From Pseudomonas sp. IAC-BECa141 (lineage in GTDB: Bacteria > Pseudomonadota > Gammaproteobacteria > Pseudomonadales > Pseudomonadaceae), in the NCBI RefSeq assembly GCF_020544405.1, contig NZ_CP065410.1, forward strand, positions 434,001 to 498,000: a stretch of DNA of 64,000 nt, in the 5' to 3' direction. The stretch's first letter is position 1; the number at the start of each line of letters is the position of its first letter. The position numbers and the translations under genes were made by a program. The notes under the pieces were generated by a model. The model saw nothing but the letters and a program-made list of their open reading frames with translations, had not been told where the DNA came from and did no database searches. Shown here one piece after another: positions 1 to 9,291 of the stretch.

Positions 1-890
1 GAGCAGGCGCCGAGCATGTTGACGTCCTTGCTGCCGGTGATCGCGGTGACCACGTCAACCGCTTCCTTCAGAGCTTCGATGTAAGTCGAGAGGCCCCACT
101 CGCGCTGTTCCTTGGTCGGGTTGCGCCAGCTGACGATGAAGGTCTGCACATTGTTGCGCAGGCAGAAACGCGCCAGGCTCTTGTCCGGGCTCAGATCGAA
201 GACGTAGAACTTGTTGATCTGCGGCGGCACCACCAGCAGCGGGCGCTCGTGCACTTGCTCGGTGATCGGCTTGTACTGGATCAGTTCCAGCACGTCGTTG
301 CGAAATACCACCGCGCCTTCGGTCACGCCCAGGCTCTTGCCGACCTCGAACGCGCCCATGTTGACCTGGCTCGGCATGCCGCCGTTGTGCACCAGATCCT
401 TGGCCAGATGCGAGAGACCGTCGAGCAGGCTCTTGCCGCCGGTCTCGAAGAAGCGTTTGACCGCCGCCGGGTTGGCCATGCTGTTGGTCGGCGCCATGGC
501 TTCGGTCATCAGGTTGATCACGAAGTGGCCACGCGCGATGTCCTTGGGCGAGAGGCTGCTGTCGTCGATCCAGGCATGGAGTTCCTTGCGCCATGCCAGA
601 TAAGTCTGCAGATAACGTTTGTACAGCGGGTTCTGGCTCCACGCCGGATCGACAAAGCGACGGTCATCGCCCGCCGGTTGCAGTTCCGATTTGCCGAACA
701 GCACGTTCTTCAGTTCGAGGCCGAACCGGGTGACGTGCGTGACGCTATGGATCGGTTGTTTGATGGCCTGGGTCAGCACCATTCGAGCAGAGGCCAGCAG
801 ATCCTTTCCGCGAAGCCCAACGACAGGATTCAGCCCCAGGGTGTTCTCCGAGGCCTGGTACTTCAAATCATCGTTATTCTTGTTACTCAT
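1..890 (-). CDS. phaC1: Class II poly(3-hydroxyalkanoate) synthase, N-terminal part (cut by window edge)
   Basis: This is a medium-chain-length PHA synthase, which polymerises (R)-3-hydroxyacyl-CoA into PHA storage granules in the cytoplasm. About 296 codons are visible and the rest lies left of base 1. The protein begins MSNKNNDDLKYQASENTLGL and contains the family's conserved blocks KRFFETGGKSLLDG, LVVPPQINKFYVFDLSPDKS and FIVSWRNPT. The frame leaves the window just at the lipase-box-like segment (NMLGAC), so the catalytic Cys may be the last visible residue. The ATG at 888-890 has a GGAG about ten bases upstream. The next gene upstream is DUF971, then hslUV, the usual Pseudomonas order in front of phaC1. 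Assignment to phaC1 rather than phaC2 rests on that context. Confidence 0.93.
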   Translation of the reverse strand, partial: MSNKNNDDLKYQASENTLGLNPVVGLRGKDLLASARMVLTQAIKQPIHSVTHVTRFGLELKNVLFGKSELQPAGDDRRFVDPAWSQNPLYKRYLQTYLAWRKELHAWIDDSSLSPKDIARGHFVINLMTEAMAPTNSMANPAAVKRFFETGGKSLLDGLSHLAKDLVHNGGMPSQVNMGAFEVGKSLGVTEGAVVFRNDVLELIQYKPITEQVHERPLLVVPPQINKFYVFDLSPDKSLARFCLRNNVQTFIVSWRNPTKEQREWGLSTYIEALKEAVDVVTAITGSKDVNMLGAC

Positions 891-934
891 CTACGACGCT
901 CCATTGTCCTGAGACGAGTACCCGGTTTCTGCTG

Positions 935-950
935 TGCAGTTCCACAGCCA
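935..950 (-). promoter_or_regulatory. Possible sigma-54 (-24/-12) promoter of phaC1
   Basis: Read on the minus strand, TGGCTGTGGAACTGCA matches the TGGC...TGCA core of RpoN promoters with exact GG-N10-GC spacing, about 45 bases before the phaC1 ATG. RpoN-type promoters have been proposed upstream of phaC1 in other pseudomonads. The match outside the core is imperfect, so this is a candidate only. Confidence 0.35.
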
Positions 951-1147
951 ATGCCAGGTACTACTGCTCGGGTGACCGTTGATTCTGCATAGCTGCTTTA
1001 CAGTCGTAGAGCACTGCAGGGAACTTGCCAGTTCCATTGGTTACCCGAGATTGATTTTTTTCGCAAGCAGCCGATCCCGGGCCGCTTTAGCGGAGCATTC
1101 AAACAGATGAATCTAGAAAATGCCCTCTAAACAGTCCGAGCCGCGGA

Positions 1148-1525
1148 CTAGAGCATCAGCTTGACGACGGACTGATCCGGGTCGCGGGTTTTGCCGGCGG
1201 CTTTGAGTTCGGCCAGATAATCCGCCCAGAGTGCGTCATAACGTCGCCCCAGCTCGTACAGGTAATCCCAGGTGAACAGACCGCTGTCGTGACCGTCGTC
1301 GAAGGTCAGTTTCAGTGCGTACTGACCGGCCGGTTCTACCTTGGTCAGGCCGACGTGCAGTTTGCCGAATTGCAGGATCGGTTTGCCGTGGCCCTGGACC
1401 TCGGCGGAGGGGGAGTGCACGCGCAGGAATTCGGCGGGCAGGGTGTATTCCTCGCCGGACGCGTATTTGAGCGACAGGGTTTTCGAGGCTTTGTGCAGTT
1501 TGATGTCGGTGGGGAGTTGGGTCAT
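1148..1525 (-). CDS. DUF971 (gamma-butyrobetaine hydroxylase-like N-terminal domain) protein
   Basis: A 125-residue single-domain protein starting MTQLPTDIKLHKASKTLSL. It carries the DUF971 pattern (VHSPSAEVQGHG, then LTFDDGHDSGLFTWDYLYELG), the fold that forms the N-terminal domain of gamma-butyrobetaine hydroxylases. No catalytic oxygenase domain follows, so its function is unknown. A longer frame continues upstream to 1651, but that part is only translated REP repeat, so the internal ATG at 1523-1525 is taken as the start. It sits between hslU and phaC1 on the same strand. The 3' end is followed by about 260 bases before phaC1, which probably has its own promoter. Confidence 0.88.
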   Translation of the reverse strand: MTQLPTDIKLHKASKTLSLKYASGEEYTLPAEFLRVHSPSAEVQGHGKPILQFGKLHVGLTKVEPAGQYALKLTFDDGHDSGLFTWDYLYELGRRYDALWADYLAELKAAGKTRDPDQSVVKLML

Positions 1526-1563
1526 GGGCTGGCGTCCGAAGTGTGGGCGACCCTTAAGCAAAT

Positions 1564-1651
1564 GTGGGAGCGAGCTTGCTCGCGAAAGCGGTGTGTCAGA
1601 CAACATTGATATCGACTGACACGGCCTCTTCGCGAGCAAGCTCGCTCCCAC
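1564..1651. repeat. REP-type inverted repeat pair (BIME-like)
   Basis: GTGGGAGCGAGCTTGCTCGC occurs in forward orientation at the left edge and as its inverse complement at the right edge, separated by a variable centre. The pair forms a long imperfect palindrome in the gap between hslU and the DUF971 gene. Closely related copies occur at 8794, 28990 and 44217. Confidence 0.9.
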
Positions 1652-1678
1652 AGGGTCCGCTACTACTGTAAGTATGGC

Positions 1679-3016
1679 TTACAGGATATAACGGGACAGG
1701 TCTTCGTTCTGCGCCAATTCGCCCAGGTGGCTGTTGACGTACTCGGCGTCGATCTGGATCGCCGTGTCATCGTGGGCGCTGGCCAGATCGCCAGCACTGA
1801 ACGACACCTCTTCCAGCAGACGCTCGAGCAGCGTGTGCAGGCGACGGGCTCCGATGTTCTCGGTCTTCTCGTTGACCTGCCAGGCGATCTCCGCCAGACG
1901 CTTGATGCCTTCGGGCTGGAACTGGATGTTCAGGCCTTCGGTTTTCAGCAGCGCGCAGTATTGCTCGGTGAGCGAGGCGTGCGGTTCACTGAGGATGCGT
2001 TCGAAATCCTGCGGGCTCAGGGCCTTGAGTTCAACGCGGATCGGCAGACGGCCTTGCAGCTCCGGCACCAGATCGCTCGGCTTGCTCAGGTGGAAAGCAC
2101 CGGAGGCGATGAACAGGATGTGGTCGGTCTTGACCATGCCCAGCTTGGTGTTGACGGTGCAGCCTTCGATCAGCGGCAGCAGGTCACGTTGCACGCCTTC
2201 GCGGGATACATCGGCACCACCGACATTGCCGCGCTTGGCGACCTTGTCGATTTCGTCGATGAACACGATGCCGTGCTGCTCGACCGCTTCCAGGGCCTTG
2301 GCCTTCAACTCTTCTTCGTTGACCAGACGACCGGCTTCTTCATCGCGCACCAGTTTCAGCGCTTCCTTGACCTTGAGCTTGCGGGCCTTCTTCTTGCCCT
2401 TGCCCATGTTGGCGAACAGGTTCTGCAACTGGTTGGTCATTTCTTCCATGCCCGGAGGCGTGGCGATTTCGATGCCGGCCATTTCGGCGACTTCGATCTC
2501 GATTTCCTTGTCGTCCAGCTGACCTTCGCGCAGGCGCTTGCGGAACAGTTGGCGAGTGTTGGAATCCTGGGTCGGCGCTTCTTCGTTGCCGAAGCCCATG
2601 CGTGCAGGTGGCAGCAGGGCGTCGAGGATACGGTCCTCGGCGGCGTCTTCGGCGCGGTGACGAACGCGGGTCATTTCCTGCTCGCGCAGCATCTTGATTG
2701 CGGCATCGGCCAGATCACGGATGATCGATTCGACGTCACGGCCGACGTAGCCGACTTCGGTGAACTTGGTCGCTTCGACCTTGATGAACGGTGCGTTGGC
2801 CAGCTTGGCCAGGCGACGGGCGATTTCGGTTTTACCGACACCGGTCGGGCCGATCATCAGGATGTTCTTCGGGGTCACTTCAACGCGCAGCTCTTCAGGC
2901 AGCTGCATGCGGCGCCAGCGGTTGCGCAGGGCAATCGCGACAGCGCGCTTGGCATCGTCCTGGCCGATGATGTGGCGGTTGAGTTCGTGGACGATTTCGC
3001 GGGGAGTCATGGACAT
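1679..3016 (-). CDS. hslU: ATP-dependent protease ATPase subunit HslU (ClpY)
   Basis: HslU is the AAA+ unfoldase of the cytoplasmic HslUV protease; it recognises, unfolds and threads substrates into HslV. The 445 residues are a normal family length. Walker A GPTGVGKT lies at about 56-63, the pore-loop GYVGRD at about 89-94 and the Walker B segment [10 protein letters not shown] mid-protein. The C terminus EDLSRYIL is the conserved tail that docks into HslV. The inserted I-domain is the charged Lys/Glu-rich stretch near residues 110-240. The ATG at 3014-3016 is preceded by GAGG; a second in-frame ATG follows two codons later. It lies 55 bases downstream of hslV and is almost certainly co-transcribed with it. 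Confidence 0.98.
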   Translation of the reverse strand: MSMTPREIVHELNRHIIGQDDAKRAVAIALRNRWRRMQLPEELRVEVTPKNILMIGPTGVGKTEIARRLAKLANAPFIKVEATKFTEVGYVGRDVESIIRDLADAAIKMLREQEMTRVRHRAEDAAEDRILDALLPPARMGFGNEEAPTQDSNTRQLFRKRLREGQLDDKEIEIEVAEMAGIEIATPPGMEEMTNQLQNLFANMGKGKKKARKLKVKEALKLVRDEEAGRLVNEEELKAKALEAVEQHGIVFIDEIDKVAKRGNVGGADVSREGVQRDLLPLIEGCTVNTKLGMVKTDHILFIASGAFHLSKPSDLVPELQGRLPIRVELKALSPQDFERILSEPHASLTEQYCALLKTEGLNIQFQPEGIKRLAEIAWQVNEKTENIGARRLHTLLERLLEEVSFSAGDLASAHDDTAIQIDAEYVNSHLGELAQNEDLSRYIL

Positions 3017-3071
3017 AATAATTGACGGTCCTCAAGCAGAAACAAGCCGTGGCACAGGGGCCGCGTCAGGC

Positions 3072-3602
3072 TTATTCAGCGAGATCCTGCTCCTCAATGG
3101 TCTGGGTGTGGTTGGTGAATACACAGATGTCGCCGGCGATGCCGAGAGCGGTCTCGACGATTTCGCGGGCCGACAGGTCGGTCTTCTTCAGCAGGGCGCT
3201 GGCGGCGGCTTGCGCATAGGCGCCACCGGAACCCATGGCGATCAGGCCGTCCTCGGGTTCGACCACGTCACCGTTGCCGGTGATGATCAGGGATGCGTCC
3301 TTGTTGGCGACCGCAAGCATCGCTTCGAGGCGGCTCAGGGAGCGGTCGGTGCGCCATTCTTTGGCGAGTTCGACGGCAGCGCGGATCAGGTGGCCCTGAT
3401 GTTTCTCGAGCTGGCCTTCGAAACGTTCGAACAGGGTGAAGGCGTCGGCGGTGGCACCGGCGAATCCGGCAATGACTTCACCGTGGTACAAGCGACGAAC
3501 TTTCTTCGCGTTGCCTTTCATCACGGTGTTGCCGAGAGAAACCTGGCCGTCGCCGCCCATGACGACTTTGCCGTGGCGGCGGACTGAAACGATGGTGGTC
3601 AA
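3072..3602 (-). CDS. hslV: ATP-dependent protease peptidase subunit HslV (ClpQ)
   Basis: HslV is the threonine peptidase core of HslUV, related to proteasome beta subunits. I place the start at a TTG codon (3600-3602): this gives 176 residues, puts Thr directly after the initiator Met ([19 protein letters not shown]) so that it can become the N-terminal nucleophile, and leaves GGAG nine bases upstream. An in-frame ATG at 3650 would add 16 residues and bury that Thr, so it is not the functional start. The GSGG motif ([10 protein letters not shown]) is present. It is the first gene of hslVU. Confidence 0.97.
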   Translation of the reverse strand: MTTIVSVRRHGKVVMGGDGQVSLGNTVMKGNAKKVRRLYHGEVIAGFAGATADAFTLFERFEGQLEKHQGHLIRAAVELAKEWRTDRSLSRLEAMLAVANKDASLIITGNGDVVEPEDGLIAMGSGGAYAQAAASALLKKTDLSAREIVETALGIAGDICVFTNHTQTIEEQDLAE

Positions 3603-3718
3603 GGGAAGAGTCTCCACACTGCGGGGCGAAAATGCCTTATGCCCATTCATATGGGGGTGGTGGAGAGGATTTCAACTGCGGGGCGGGAGAGGGGACGAGC
3701 GGTGGTTTGCGCGGGGTC

Positions 3719-3848
3719 GTTCCCACGCAAAGCAACGTGACCGTTCCCACCTTCCGCTTGGGAATGCCTCAACGGACGCTCCGCGTCCCTGCGGCAAGGG
3801 ACGCGGAGCGTCCCGGGCTGCATTCCCACGCAGAGCGTGGGAACGGTC
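3719..3848. repeat. REP-like palindromic repeat cluster (GTTCCCACGC family)
   Basis: The gap between the SPOR gene and hslV holds nested inverted repeats. GACGCTCCGCGTCCC pairs with GGGACGCGGAGCGTC around a short loop at about 3775-3811. The outer arms contain CGTTCCCACGC and its complement GCGTGGGAACG. The sequence family differs from the GTGGGAGCGAGC elements elsewhere in the window. Confidence 0.8.
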
Positions 3849-3860
3849 AGTGGGGAGTTG

Positions 3861-4577
3861 TCAGCGGCTCTGGCGTTGTTGTAACAACAGGTTGCTGAAG
3901 CCCGCGCCCGCCAGTTGTTTCTGGGCGGTGGTCAGTTGTTCGCGGTTGCTGAACGGGCCGACCAGTACGCGGTACCAGGTTTCATCCTTCACGGTCCCGG
4001 ATTCAACCGCGACCGCCTGGCCGAGCAGAATGATCTGCGCGCGGACCTTGTCGGCATCCGTCTCTTTGCGGAACGAGCCGGCCTGCAGGAAGAATTTGGT
4101 CACCGGTGCAGCCTTGGTCACCGGTGGCGCTGGCGGCGGCGTGATCCCGGCCAGTGCCGCCTGCGCGCGCGCCGTGTCGATCTTCGCCGCTTCGGCCGGG
4201 GTCACCGGCGTGGTCGGGATCGCCGGCACTTGTGGCGTCGGCAGGGTTTTCTCCGGCACCGCGTCCGGCGGCACGATCACTTCCGATTCCGGCAGCAGGG
4301 TGTAGAAGTCGTACTTCGGCTTCACCGGTTGCGTCGGGCTCGGCGGGGTCTTGTTGGCCTCGGCGATCTTGGTGGCTTTCTGTTGTTGCTGTTGCTCGAT
4401 TTTCTCGCGCTTGACCGTGTCGCTGCCCTTGCCCGGCTCCAGTTTCATCAGGAACACGATGAACGCGCCGACCGTCAGGCCGATGGCCATCCACAGCCAG
4501 CCCGGAATCGGCTGCTTCGCTGGAGCTTGGTAACGGCTGGCGCCACGCTTGGGTGCAGGTTTTTTCTTGGCAGCCAA
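3861..4577 (-). CDS. SPOR-domain inner-membrane protein (FtsN-like)
   Basis: A 238-residue protein with a basic N terminus (MAAKKKPAPKRGAS), one transmembrane helix at about 27-44 (WLWMAIGLTVGAFIVFLM), a Gln/Lys and Pro-rich periplasmic linker, and a C-terminal SPOR domain from about 160 (FFLQAGSFRKETDADKVRAQ to GPFSNREQLTTAQKQLAG). SPOR domains bind denuded septal peptidoglycan, and this topology is that of FtsN-type division proteins. Whether it replaces FtsN cannot be told from sequence. The start is TTG at 4575-4577, one base after the argS stop, with GGAG in the argS end, so it is probably translated by coupling to argS. PAO1 has a SPOR gene in the same place. Confidence 0.92.
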   Translation of the reverse strand: MAAKKKPAPKRGASRYQAPAKQPIPGWLWMAIGLTVGAFIVFLMKLEPGKGSDTVKREKIEQQQQQKATKIAEANKTPPSPTQPVKPKYDFYTLLPESEVIVPPDAVPEKTLPTPQVPAIPTTPVTPAEAAKIDTARAQAALAGITPPPAPPVTKAAPVTKFFLQAGSFRKETDADKVRAQIILLGQAVAVESGTVKDETWYRVLVGPFSNREQLTTAQKQLAGAGFSNLLLQQRQSR

Positions 4578-4578
4578 C

Positions 4579-6315
4579 TTACATGCGCTCCAGGGTTTCC
4601 AGGCCGAGCAGTTCCAGGCCTTGCTTGAGGGTACGGCCGGTCAGCGCGGCAAGGCGCAGACGGCTTTGCATTTGTGCCGGAGTTTCGGCGGCGAGGATCG
4701 GGCAGTTCTCGTAGAAGCTGGAGAACAGGCCGGCAACATCGTACAGGTAGGTGCACAGAGTGTGTGGCGTGCCCTTTTCCGCAACGTTGTTCAGCACTTC
4801 ACCGAACTGCGCCAGTTTGGCCGCCAGTTCCTGCTCGTGCGCCGCTTCGAGGACGATCTGGCCGTCGACTTCGCTGAAATCCTTGCCCAGTTTGCGGAAC
4901 ACGCCGGCCACGCGGGTGTAGGCGTACAGCAGATACGGCGCGGTGTTGCCTTCGAAGTTGAGCATCAGGTCGAAGTTGAAGCTGTAGTCGCTGGTGCGGT
5001 GCTTCGACAGGTCGGCGTATTTCACCGCGCCGATGCCGACCACTTTGGCGATCGAGCGAAGTTCGTCTTCGGCCAGCGTCGGGTTCTTTTCCTTTACCAG
5101 GTTGTAGGCACGTTCCTGCGCTTCGGTCAGCAGGTCGATCAGCTTCACGGTGCCGCCGTCACGGGTCTTGAACGGACGGCCGTCGGCGCCGTTCATGGTG
5201 CCGAAGCCCATGTGCTCCATTTCCATCGGATGGGTCACGAAACCGGCCTTGCGCGCCACGGCGAACACTTGCTGGAAGTGCAGGGCCTGACGCTGGTCGA
5301 CGAAGTACAGCGCACGGTCGGCCTTGAGTTTGCCGCTGCGGTAGCGCACGGCGGCCAGGTCGGTGGTGGCGTACAGGTAGCCGCCGTCGGCCTTGACGAT
5401 GATCACCGGCAGCGGCTCGCCTTCGGCGTTCTTGAATTCGTCGAGGAACACGCACTGGGCGCCGTTGCTTTCGACCAGCATGCCGGCGGCTTTCAGGTCG
5501 TTGACCACGTTGATCAGGTCGTCGTTGTAGGCGCTTTCGCCCATCACGTCGGCCATGGTCAATTTGACGTTGAGCAGTTCGTAGATCTTCTGGCAGTGCG
5601 ACAGCGAGATGTCCTTGAACTTGGTCCACAGCGCCAGGCACTCGGCATCGCCGGCCTGCAGCTTGACCACCAGGCCACGGGCGCGGTCGGCGAATTCCGG
5701 GGACTCGTCGAAGCGCTGCTTGGCGGCGCGGTAGAAGTTTTCCAGGTCCGACAGCTCGTCGCTGGTGATCGGGTTTTCCTGCAGGTACGCCATCAGCATG
5801 CCGAACTGGGTGCCCCAGTCACCGACGTGGTTCTGGCGGATCACGGTATCACCGAGGAATTCGAGCACACGGGCCACGCCGTCGCCGATGATGGTCGAGC
5901 GCAGGTGACCGACGTGCATCTCTTTGGCCAGGTTCGGTGCCGACAGGTCGACCACCGTGCGTTGCGCCGGGCCGGCCTTGCGCACGCCGACGTGATCATC
6001 GGCCAGGGCGGCGTCGAGGCGCGAGGCCAGCGCCTGGGTGTTCTGGAAGAAATTGATGAAACCAGGGCCGGCGATTTCGGCCTTGGTGACGTTCTCGTCG
6101 GCCGGCAGGGCGGCGATGATTTTTTCTGCCAGGTCACGCGGCTTCATGCCCGCAGGCTTGGCCAGCATCATCGCGATGTTGCTGGCGAAGTCGCCGTGGG
6201 TCTTGTCCCGGGCGTTTTCCACCTGGATCGCCGGCGTCAGGCCTTCAGGCAACACACCTTCGTTGACGAGTTGGGTGAGGGCTTGTTGGATCAGCTGGCG
6301 AATGGTGTCTTTCAT
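4579..6315 (-). CDS. argS: Arginyl-tRNA synthetase
   Basis: A class I aminoacyl-tRNA synthetase that charges tRNA-Arg. It has 578 residues, the usual length. The HIGH-type motif is HVGH in [18 protein letters not shown]. As in many ArgRS enzymes no canonical KMSK is seen; [10 protein letters not shown] occupies the corresponding region. The C-terminal DALR anticodon-binding domain ends [13 protein letters not shown]. The start is the ATG at 6313-6315 ([13 protein letters not shown]); the open frame continues upstream only through repeat sequence and antisense priA. Its stop is one base from the SPOR gene start. Confidence 0.98.
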   Translation of the reverse strand: MKDTIRQLIQQALTQLVNEGVLPEGLTPAIQVENARDKTHGDFASNIAMMLAKPAGMKPRDLAEKIIAALPADENVTKAEIAGPGFINFFQNTQALASRLDAALADDHVGVRKAGPAQRTVVDLSAPNLAKEMHVGHLRSTIIGDGVARVLEFLGDTVIRQNHVGDWGTQFGMLMAYLQENPITSDELSDLENFYRAAKQRFDESPEFADRARGLVVKLQAGDAECLALWTKFKDISLSHCQKIYELLNVKLTMADVMGESAYNDDLINVVNDLKAAGMLVESNGAQCVFLDEFKNAEGEPLPVIIVKADGGYLYATTDLAAVRYRSGKLKADRALYFVDQRQALHFQQVFAVARKAGFVTHPMEMEHMGFGTMNGADGRPFKTRDGGTVKLIDLLTEAQERAYNLVKEKNPTLAEDELRSIAKVVGIGAVKYADLSKHRTSDYSFNFDLMLNFEGNTAPYLLYAYTRVAGVFRKLGKDFSEVDGQIVLEAAHEQELAAKLAQFGEVLNNVAEKGTPHTLCTYLYDVAGLFSSFYENCPILAAETPAQMQSRLRLAALTGRTLKQGLELLGLETLERM

Positions 6316-6448
6316 GGTCTTCTCTTTCGACCGCAAGCGCGGCGGCGCATCGATGCGCGGGTGGAAAAACTGGGCATTATCCGTTGCGAAGACGGGCTTG
6401 CCAACCTTAGCAGGCAGGATGTGGATGTGTGGTGACAATTCGTCAGCC

Positions 6449-6514
6449 ATCGCTGGCAAGCCAGCTCCCACAAGAGCGATGCAATTTCCCTGTGGGAGCT
6501 GGCTTGCCAGCGAT
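6449..6514. repeat. REP-type inverted repeat
   Basis: ATCGCTGGCAAGCCAGCTCC and its inverse complement face each other across a short centre, between priA and argS. This is the CTGGCAAGCCAG subtype of the Pseudomonas REP families. Confidence 0.85.
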
Positions 6515-6527
6515 AGCAATCGATCAA

Positions 6528-8747
6528 TCAATACAAGTCGACGGGGTCGACATCCAGCGACCAGCGCACCGCCCTGCCGCTTGGCATCTGTTCCAGCACC
6601 AGCAGCCAGCTCGCCAGCAATCGGTGCAGCGGCGCCCGGGCCGTGGCCTGCAACAGCAGCTGCGCGCGGAAGCGCCCGGCGCGGCGCTCCATTGGCGCTG
6701 GCACCGGTCCCAGCAGTTCGATCCCGCTCAGGTTCTGTTCGGCCAGCAAACGCTCGGCCTCGCTGCACGCTTCATCAAGAAAGCCTTCGGCCTGCCCCGG
6801 CTTGTGCGCTTCGGCGCGCAAGAGGGCCAGATGCGCGAACGGCGGCAGGCCGGCGGCGCGGCGTTCGCTCAGGGCCTGCTCGGCGAAGGCGAAGTAACCC
6901 TGCTCGGTCAGTTGCACCAATAAAGGATGGTCGGCCAGGTGGGTCTGGATGATCACCTTGCCCGGTTCCTCCGCCCGCCCGGCACGTCCGGCAACCTGCA
7001 CAATCAACTGCGCCATGCGCTCGCTGGCGCGGAAGTCGCCGGAGAACAGCCCGCCGTCGGCATCGAGGATCGACACCAGAGTGACGCGCGGGAAGTGGTG
7101 ACCCTTGGCCAACATCTGGGTGCCGACCAGAATGCACGGCTGGCCTTTCTGGATGGTGGCGAACAACTGGTTCATCGCGTCCTTGCGCGAGGTGCTGTCC
7201 CGGTCGACGCGCAGCACCGGATAGTCCGGGAACAGAATCGCCAGCCGTTCTTCGGCGCGCTCGGTGCCGGCGCCCACCGGCCGCAGATCGACCTTGTTGC
7301 ACTTCGGGCATTGGCGCGGCACTCGCTCGACGTAACCGCAATGGTGGCAGCGCAATTCGCCATAGCGCTGATGCACGGTCATCCGCGCATCACAGCGCTG
7401 GCACTCGGACATCCAGCCGCAGTCGTGGCACAGCAAGGTCGGGGCAAACCCGCGGCGGTTGAGGAACACCAATACCTGCTGGCCGGCGGCGAGGGTCTGG
7501 CCGATGGCTTGTTGCATCGGTCCGGAAATACCACTGTCCAGCGGGCGACTTTTTACATCCAGGCGCAGGAATCGTGGCGGCTTGGCACCGCCAGCGCGTT
7601 CGTTCATTCGCAGCAGTCCGTAGCGACCGGTGTAGGCGTTGTGCAGGCTTTCCAGCGATGGCGTGGCGGAACCGAGCACGATCGGGATGTTTTCCTGGCG
7701 CGCCCGTACCAGCGCCAGATCCCGCGCGTGGTAGCGCAGGCCTTCCTGCTGTTTATAGGAACCGTCGTGTTCTTCGTCGATGATGATCAGCCCCGGATTC
7801 TTCATCGGGGTGAACAGCGCCGAGCGGGTGCCGATAATAATGTCGGCCTCGCCATCGCGGGCGGCAAGCCAGGCATCCAGACGATCACGATCGTTGACCG
7901 CCGAGTGCAGCAGGGCGATGCGCGCGTTGAAACGTTGTTCGAAACGGGCGAGGGTCTGCGGGCCGAGGTTGATCTCCGGTATCAGCACCAGCGCCTGTTT
8001 GCCGGCCTCGAGGGTTTCGCGGATCAACTGCAAATAGACTTCGGTCTTGCCGCTGCCGGTTACCCCGGCCAGCAGGAACGCGTGATAACTGTCGAACCCG
8101 GCGCGAATCGCTTCATAGGCGGCGCGCTGCTCGCCGTTGAGCGGCAGTTCGGGCTGGGCCAGCCAGTGTTCGTGGCGCGCGCCGGGGGCGTGGCGGCGCA
8201 CTTCGACCTGCACCAGATCCTTGGCCAGCAGCAGATCGAGGCTGTCTTTGCTCAGCATCAGTTTGCTCAGCAACTGATGGGCGACGCCATGAGGGTGCTG
8301 GGCCAGCGTCGCCAGGGCTTCACGCTGGCGCGGGGCGCGGGCGATGCGCGGGTCATCAAGGCTGGCGCCGGGAGCCGCCGACCAGAAACGTTCCTGACGG
8401 GCCTCGGCCAGTTCGCCCTGACGCAGCAGCACCGGCAGCGCCCAGCTCAGGGTATCGCCGAGGCTGTGCTGATAATACTGGGCGGTCCACAGGCAAAGCT
8501 TGAACAGCGCCGGCGGCAGCGGTGCGGTGGCGTCGAGCAGGGCGAGCGCCGGTTTGAGCTTCTCCAACGGGACTTCGCTGGTGTCAGTGACCTCCACCAG
8601 AATCCCGATCATCTCCCGCCGGCCAAACGGCACCCGCAGGCGCATGCCCGGTTGCAACTGCGAACGCAGCACGCCGGCCGGGGCCCGATAGTCGAACAGG
8701 CGGCGCAGGGGCGAAGGCAGGGCGAGGCGCAGAATAGCGTCGGGCAC
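6528..8747 (-). CDS. priA: Primosomal protein N' (replication restart helicase PriA)
   Basis: PriA is the superfamily 2 3'-5' DNA helicase that recognises stalled forks and reloads the replisome. It has 739 residues from a GTG start at 8745-8747 ([19 protein letters not shown]), matching the length I know for the Pseudomonas protein; the open frame upstream reads into a REP element and is excluded. Visible motifs are Walker [13 protein letters not shown], the DEEH box ([13 protein letters not shown]), GSATPS, and eight zinc-binding cysteines in CxxC pairs (CHDC, CQRC, CHHC, CPKC). Monocistronic, followed by argS 212 bases away. Confidence 0.97.
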   Translation of the reverse strand: MPDAILRLALPSPLRRLFDYRAPAGVLRSQLQPGMRLRVPFGRREMIGILVEVTDTSEVPLEKLKPALALLDATAPLPPALFKLCLWTAQYYQHSLGDTLSWALPVLLRQGELAEARQERFWSAAPGASLDDPRIARAPRQREALATLAQHPHGVAHQLLSKLMLSKDSLDLLLAKDLVQVEVRRHAPGARHEHWLAQPELPLNGEQRAAYEAIRAGFDSYHAFLLAGVTGSGKTEVYLQLIRETLEAGKQALVLIPEINLGPQTLARFEQRFNARIALLHSAVNDRDRLDAWLAARDGEADIIIGTRSALFTPMKNPGLIIIDEEHDGSYKQQEGLRYHARDLALVRARQENIPIVLGSATPSLESLHNAYTGRYGLLRMNERAGGAKPPRFLRLDVKSRPLDSGISGPMQQAIGQTLAAGQQVLVFLNRRGFAPTLLCHDCGWMSECQRCDARMTVHQRYGELRCHHCGYVERVPRQCPKCNKVDLRPVGAGTERAEERLAILFPDYPVLRVDRDSTSRKDAMNQLFATIQKGQPCILVGTQMLAKGHHFPRVTLVSILDADGGLFSGDFRASERMAQLIVQVAGRAGRAEEPGKVIIQTHLADHPLLVQLTEQGYFAFAEQALSERRAAGLPPFAHLALLRAEAHKPGQAEGFLDEACSEAERLLAEQNLSGIELLGPVPAPMERRAGRFRAQLLLQATARAPLHRLLASWLLVLEQMPSGRAVRWSLDVDPVDLY

Positions 8748-8793
8748 GCGGGGGATTCTCGATAGCAACGATAAAAGGGATTGGTATTCAATC

Positions 8794-8882
8794 TGTGGGA
8801 GCGAGGCTGCTCGCGAAAACGGTGCGTCAGGCGGCTGATATGTTGCTGACAGATCGCCTTCGCGAGCAAGCTCGCTCCCACA
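8794..8882. repeat. REP-type inverted repeat pair
   Basis: TGTGGGAGCGAGGCTGCTCG at the left and CGCGAGCAAGCTCGCTCCCA at the right form an imperfect palindrome between the divergent priA and rpmE genes, of the same subtype as the copy at 1564. Confidence 0.9.
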
Positions 8883-8934
8883 GGGATCGCGCAATGGGCC
8901 GGGAGCCTAGCAGACGGTCGGTCTCAGTGACAGC

Positions 8935-8962
8935 TTGCGTGATCGGGATTGTCTGGTAGAAT
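8935..8962 (+). promoter_or_regulatory. Candidate sigma-70 promoter of rpmE
   Basis: TTGCGT, 16 bases, then TAGAAT (five of six matches to the -10 consensus), about 70 bases before the rpmE ATG and just after a REP element. It is the best match in the priA-rpmE gap. Confidence 0.45.
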
Positions 8963-9031
8963 CCGCGGCCTAATTACGTGCGGTATTCAACAATCGTGTT
9001 GGATGGCGGCACGCCAGCTGAGGAAAAAACC

Positions 9032-9250
9032 ATGAAAGCCGATATCCACCCGAATTACCCAGTAGTTGCAGTAACTTGCAGCTGCGGCAACAAGTTCGAA
9101 ACCCGTTCGACCTTCGGCAAAGCCCTGGCGGTCGACGTTTGCAACGAGTGCCACCCGTTCTACACCGGTAAGCAGAAGACTCTGGACACCGGTGGTCGCG
9201 TTCAGAAGTTCGCCGACCGTTTCGGTGCTTTCGGCGCGAAAAAGGCCTAA
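9032..9250 (+). CDS. rpmE: 50S ribosomal protein L31 (zinc-binding form)
   Basis: A 72-residue ribosomal protein L31, starting [20 protein letters not shown]. Four cysteines (about 16, 18, 37 and 40) mark the C+ paralogue that carries structural zinc, as opposed to the zinc-free YkgM type. The ATG at 9032 has an excellent ribosome site (TGAGGAAAAAACC). The gene is divergent from priA, and a strong hairpin terminator lies about 45 bases after the stop. Confidence 0.98.
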   Translation: MKADIHPNYPVVAVTCSCGNKFETRSTFGKALAVDVCNECHPFYTGKQKTLDTGGRVQKFADRFGAFGAKKA

Positions 9251-9291
9251 GGCCCTTCATTCTGGAAAACCTCAGCGGATTTTCCGGTCTG

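Noticed and set aside
1564..1651. Repeats considered as a possible CRISPR array or mobile element end
   Set aside because: Single palindromic pairs scattered through the genome, no regular spacers and no transposase; they fit REP/BIME elements.
4549..6435. Long plus-strand frame opposite argS
   Set aside because: Shadow frame of argS; no ribosome site and protein composition typical of antisense reading.
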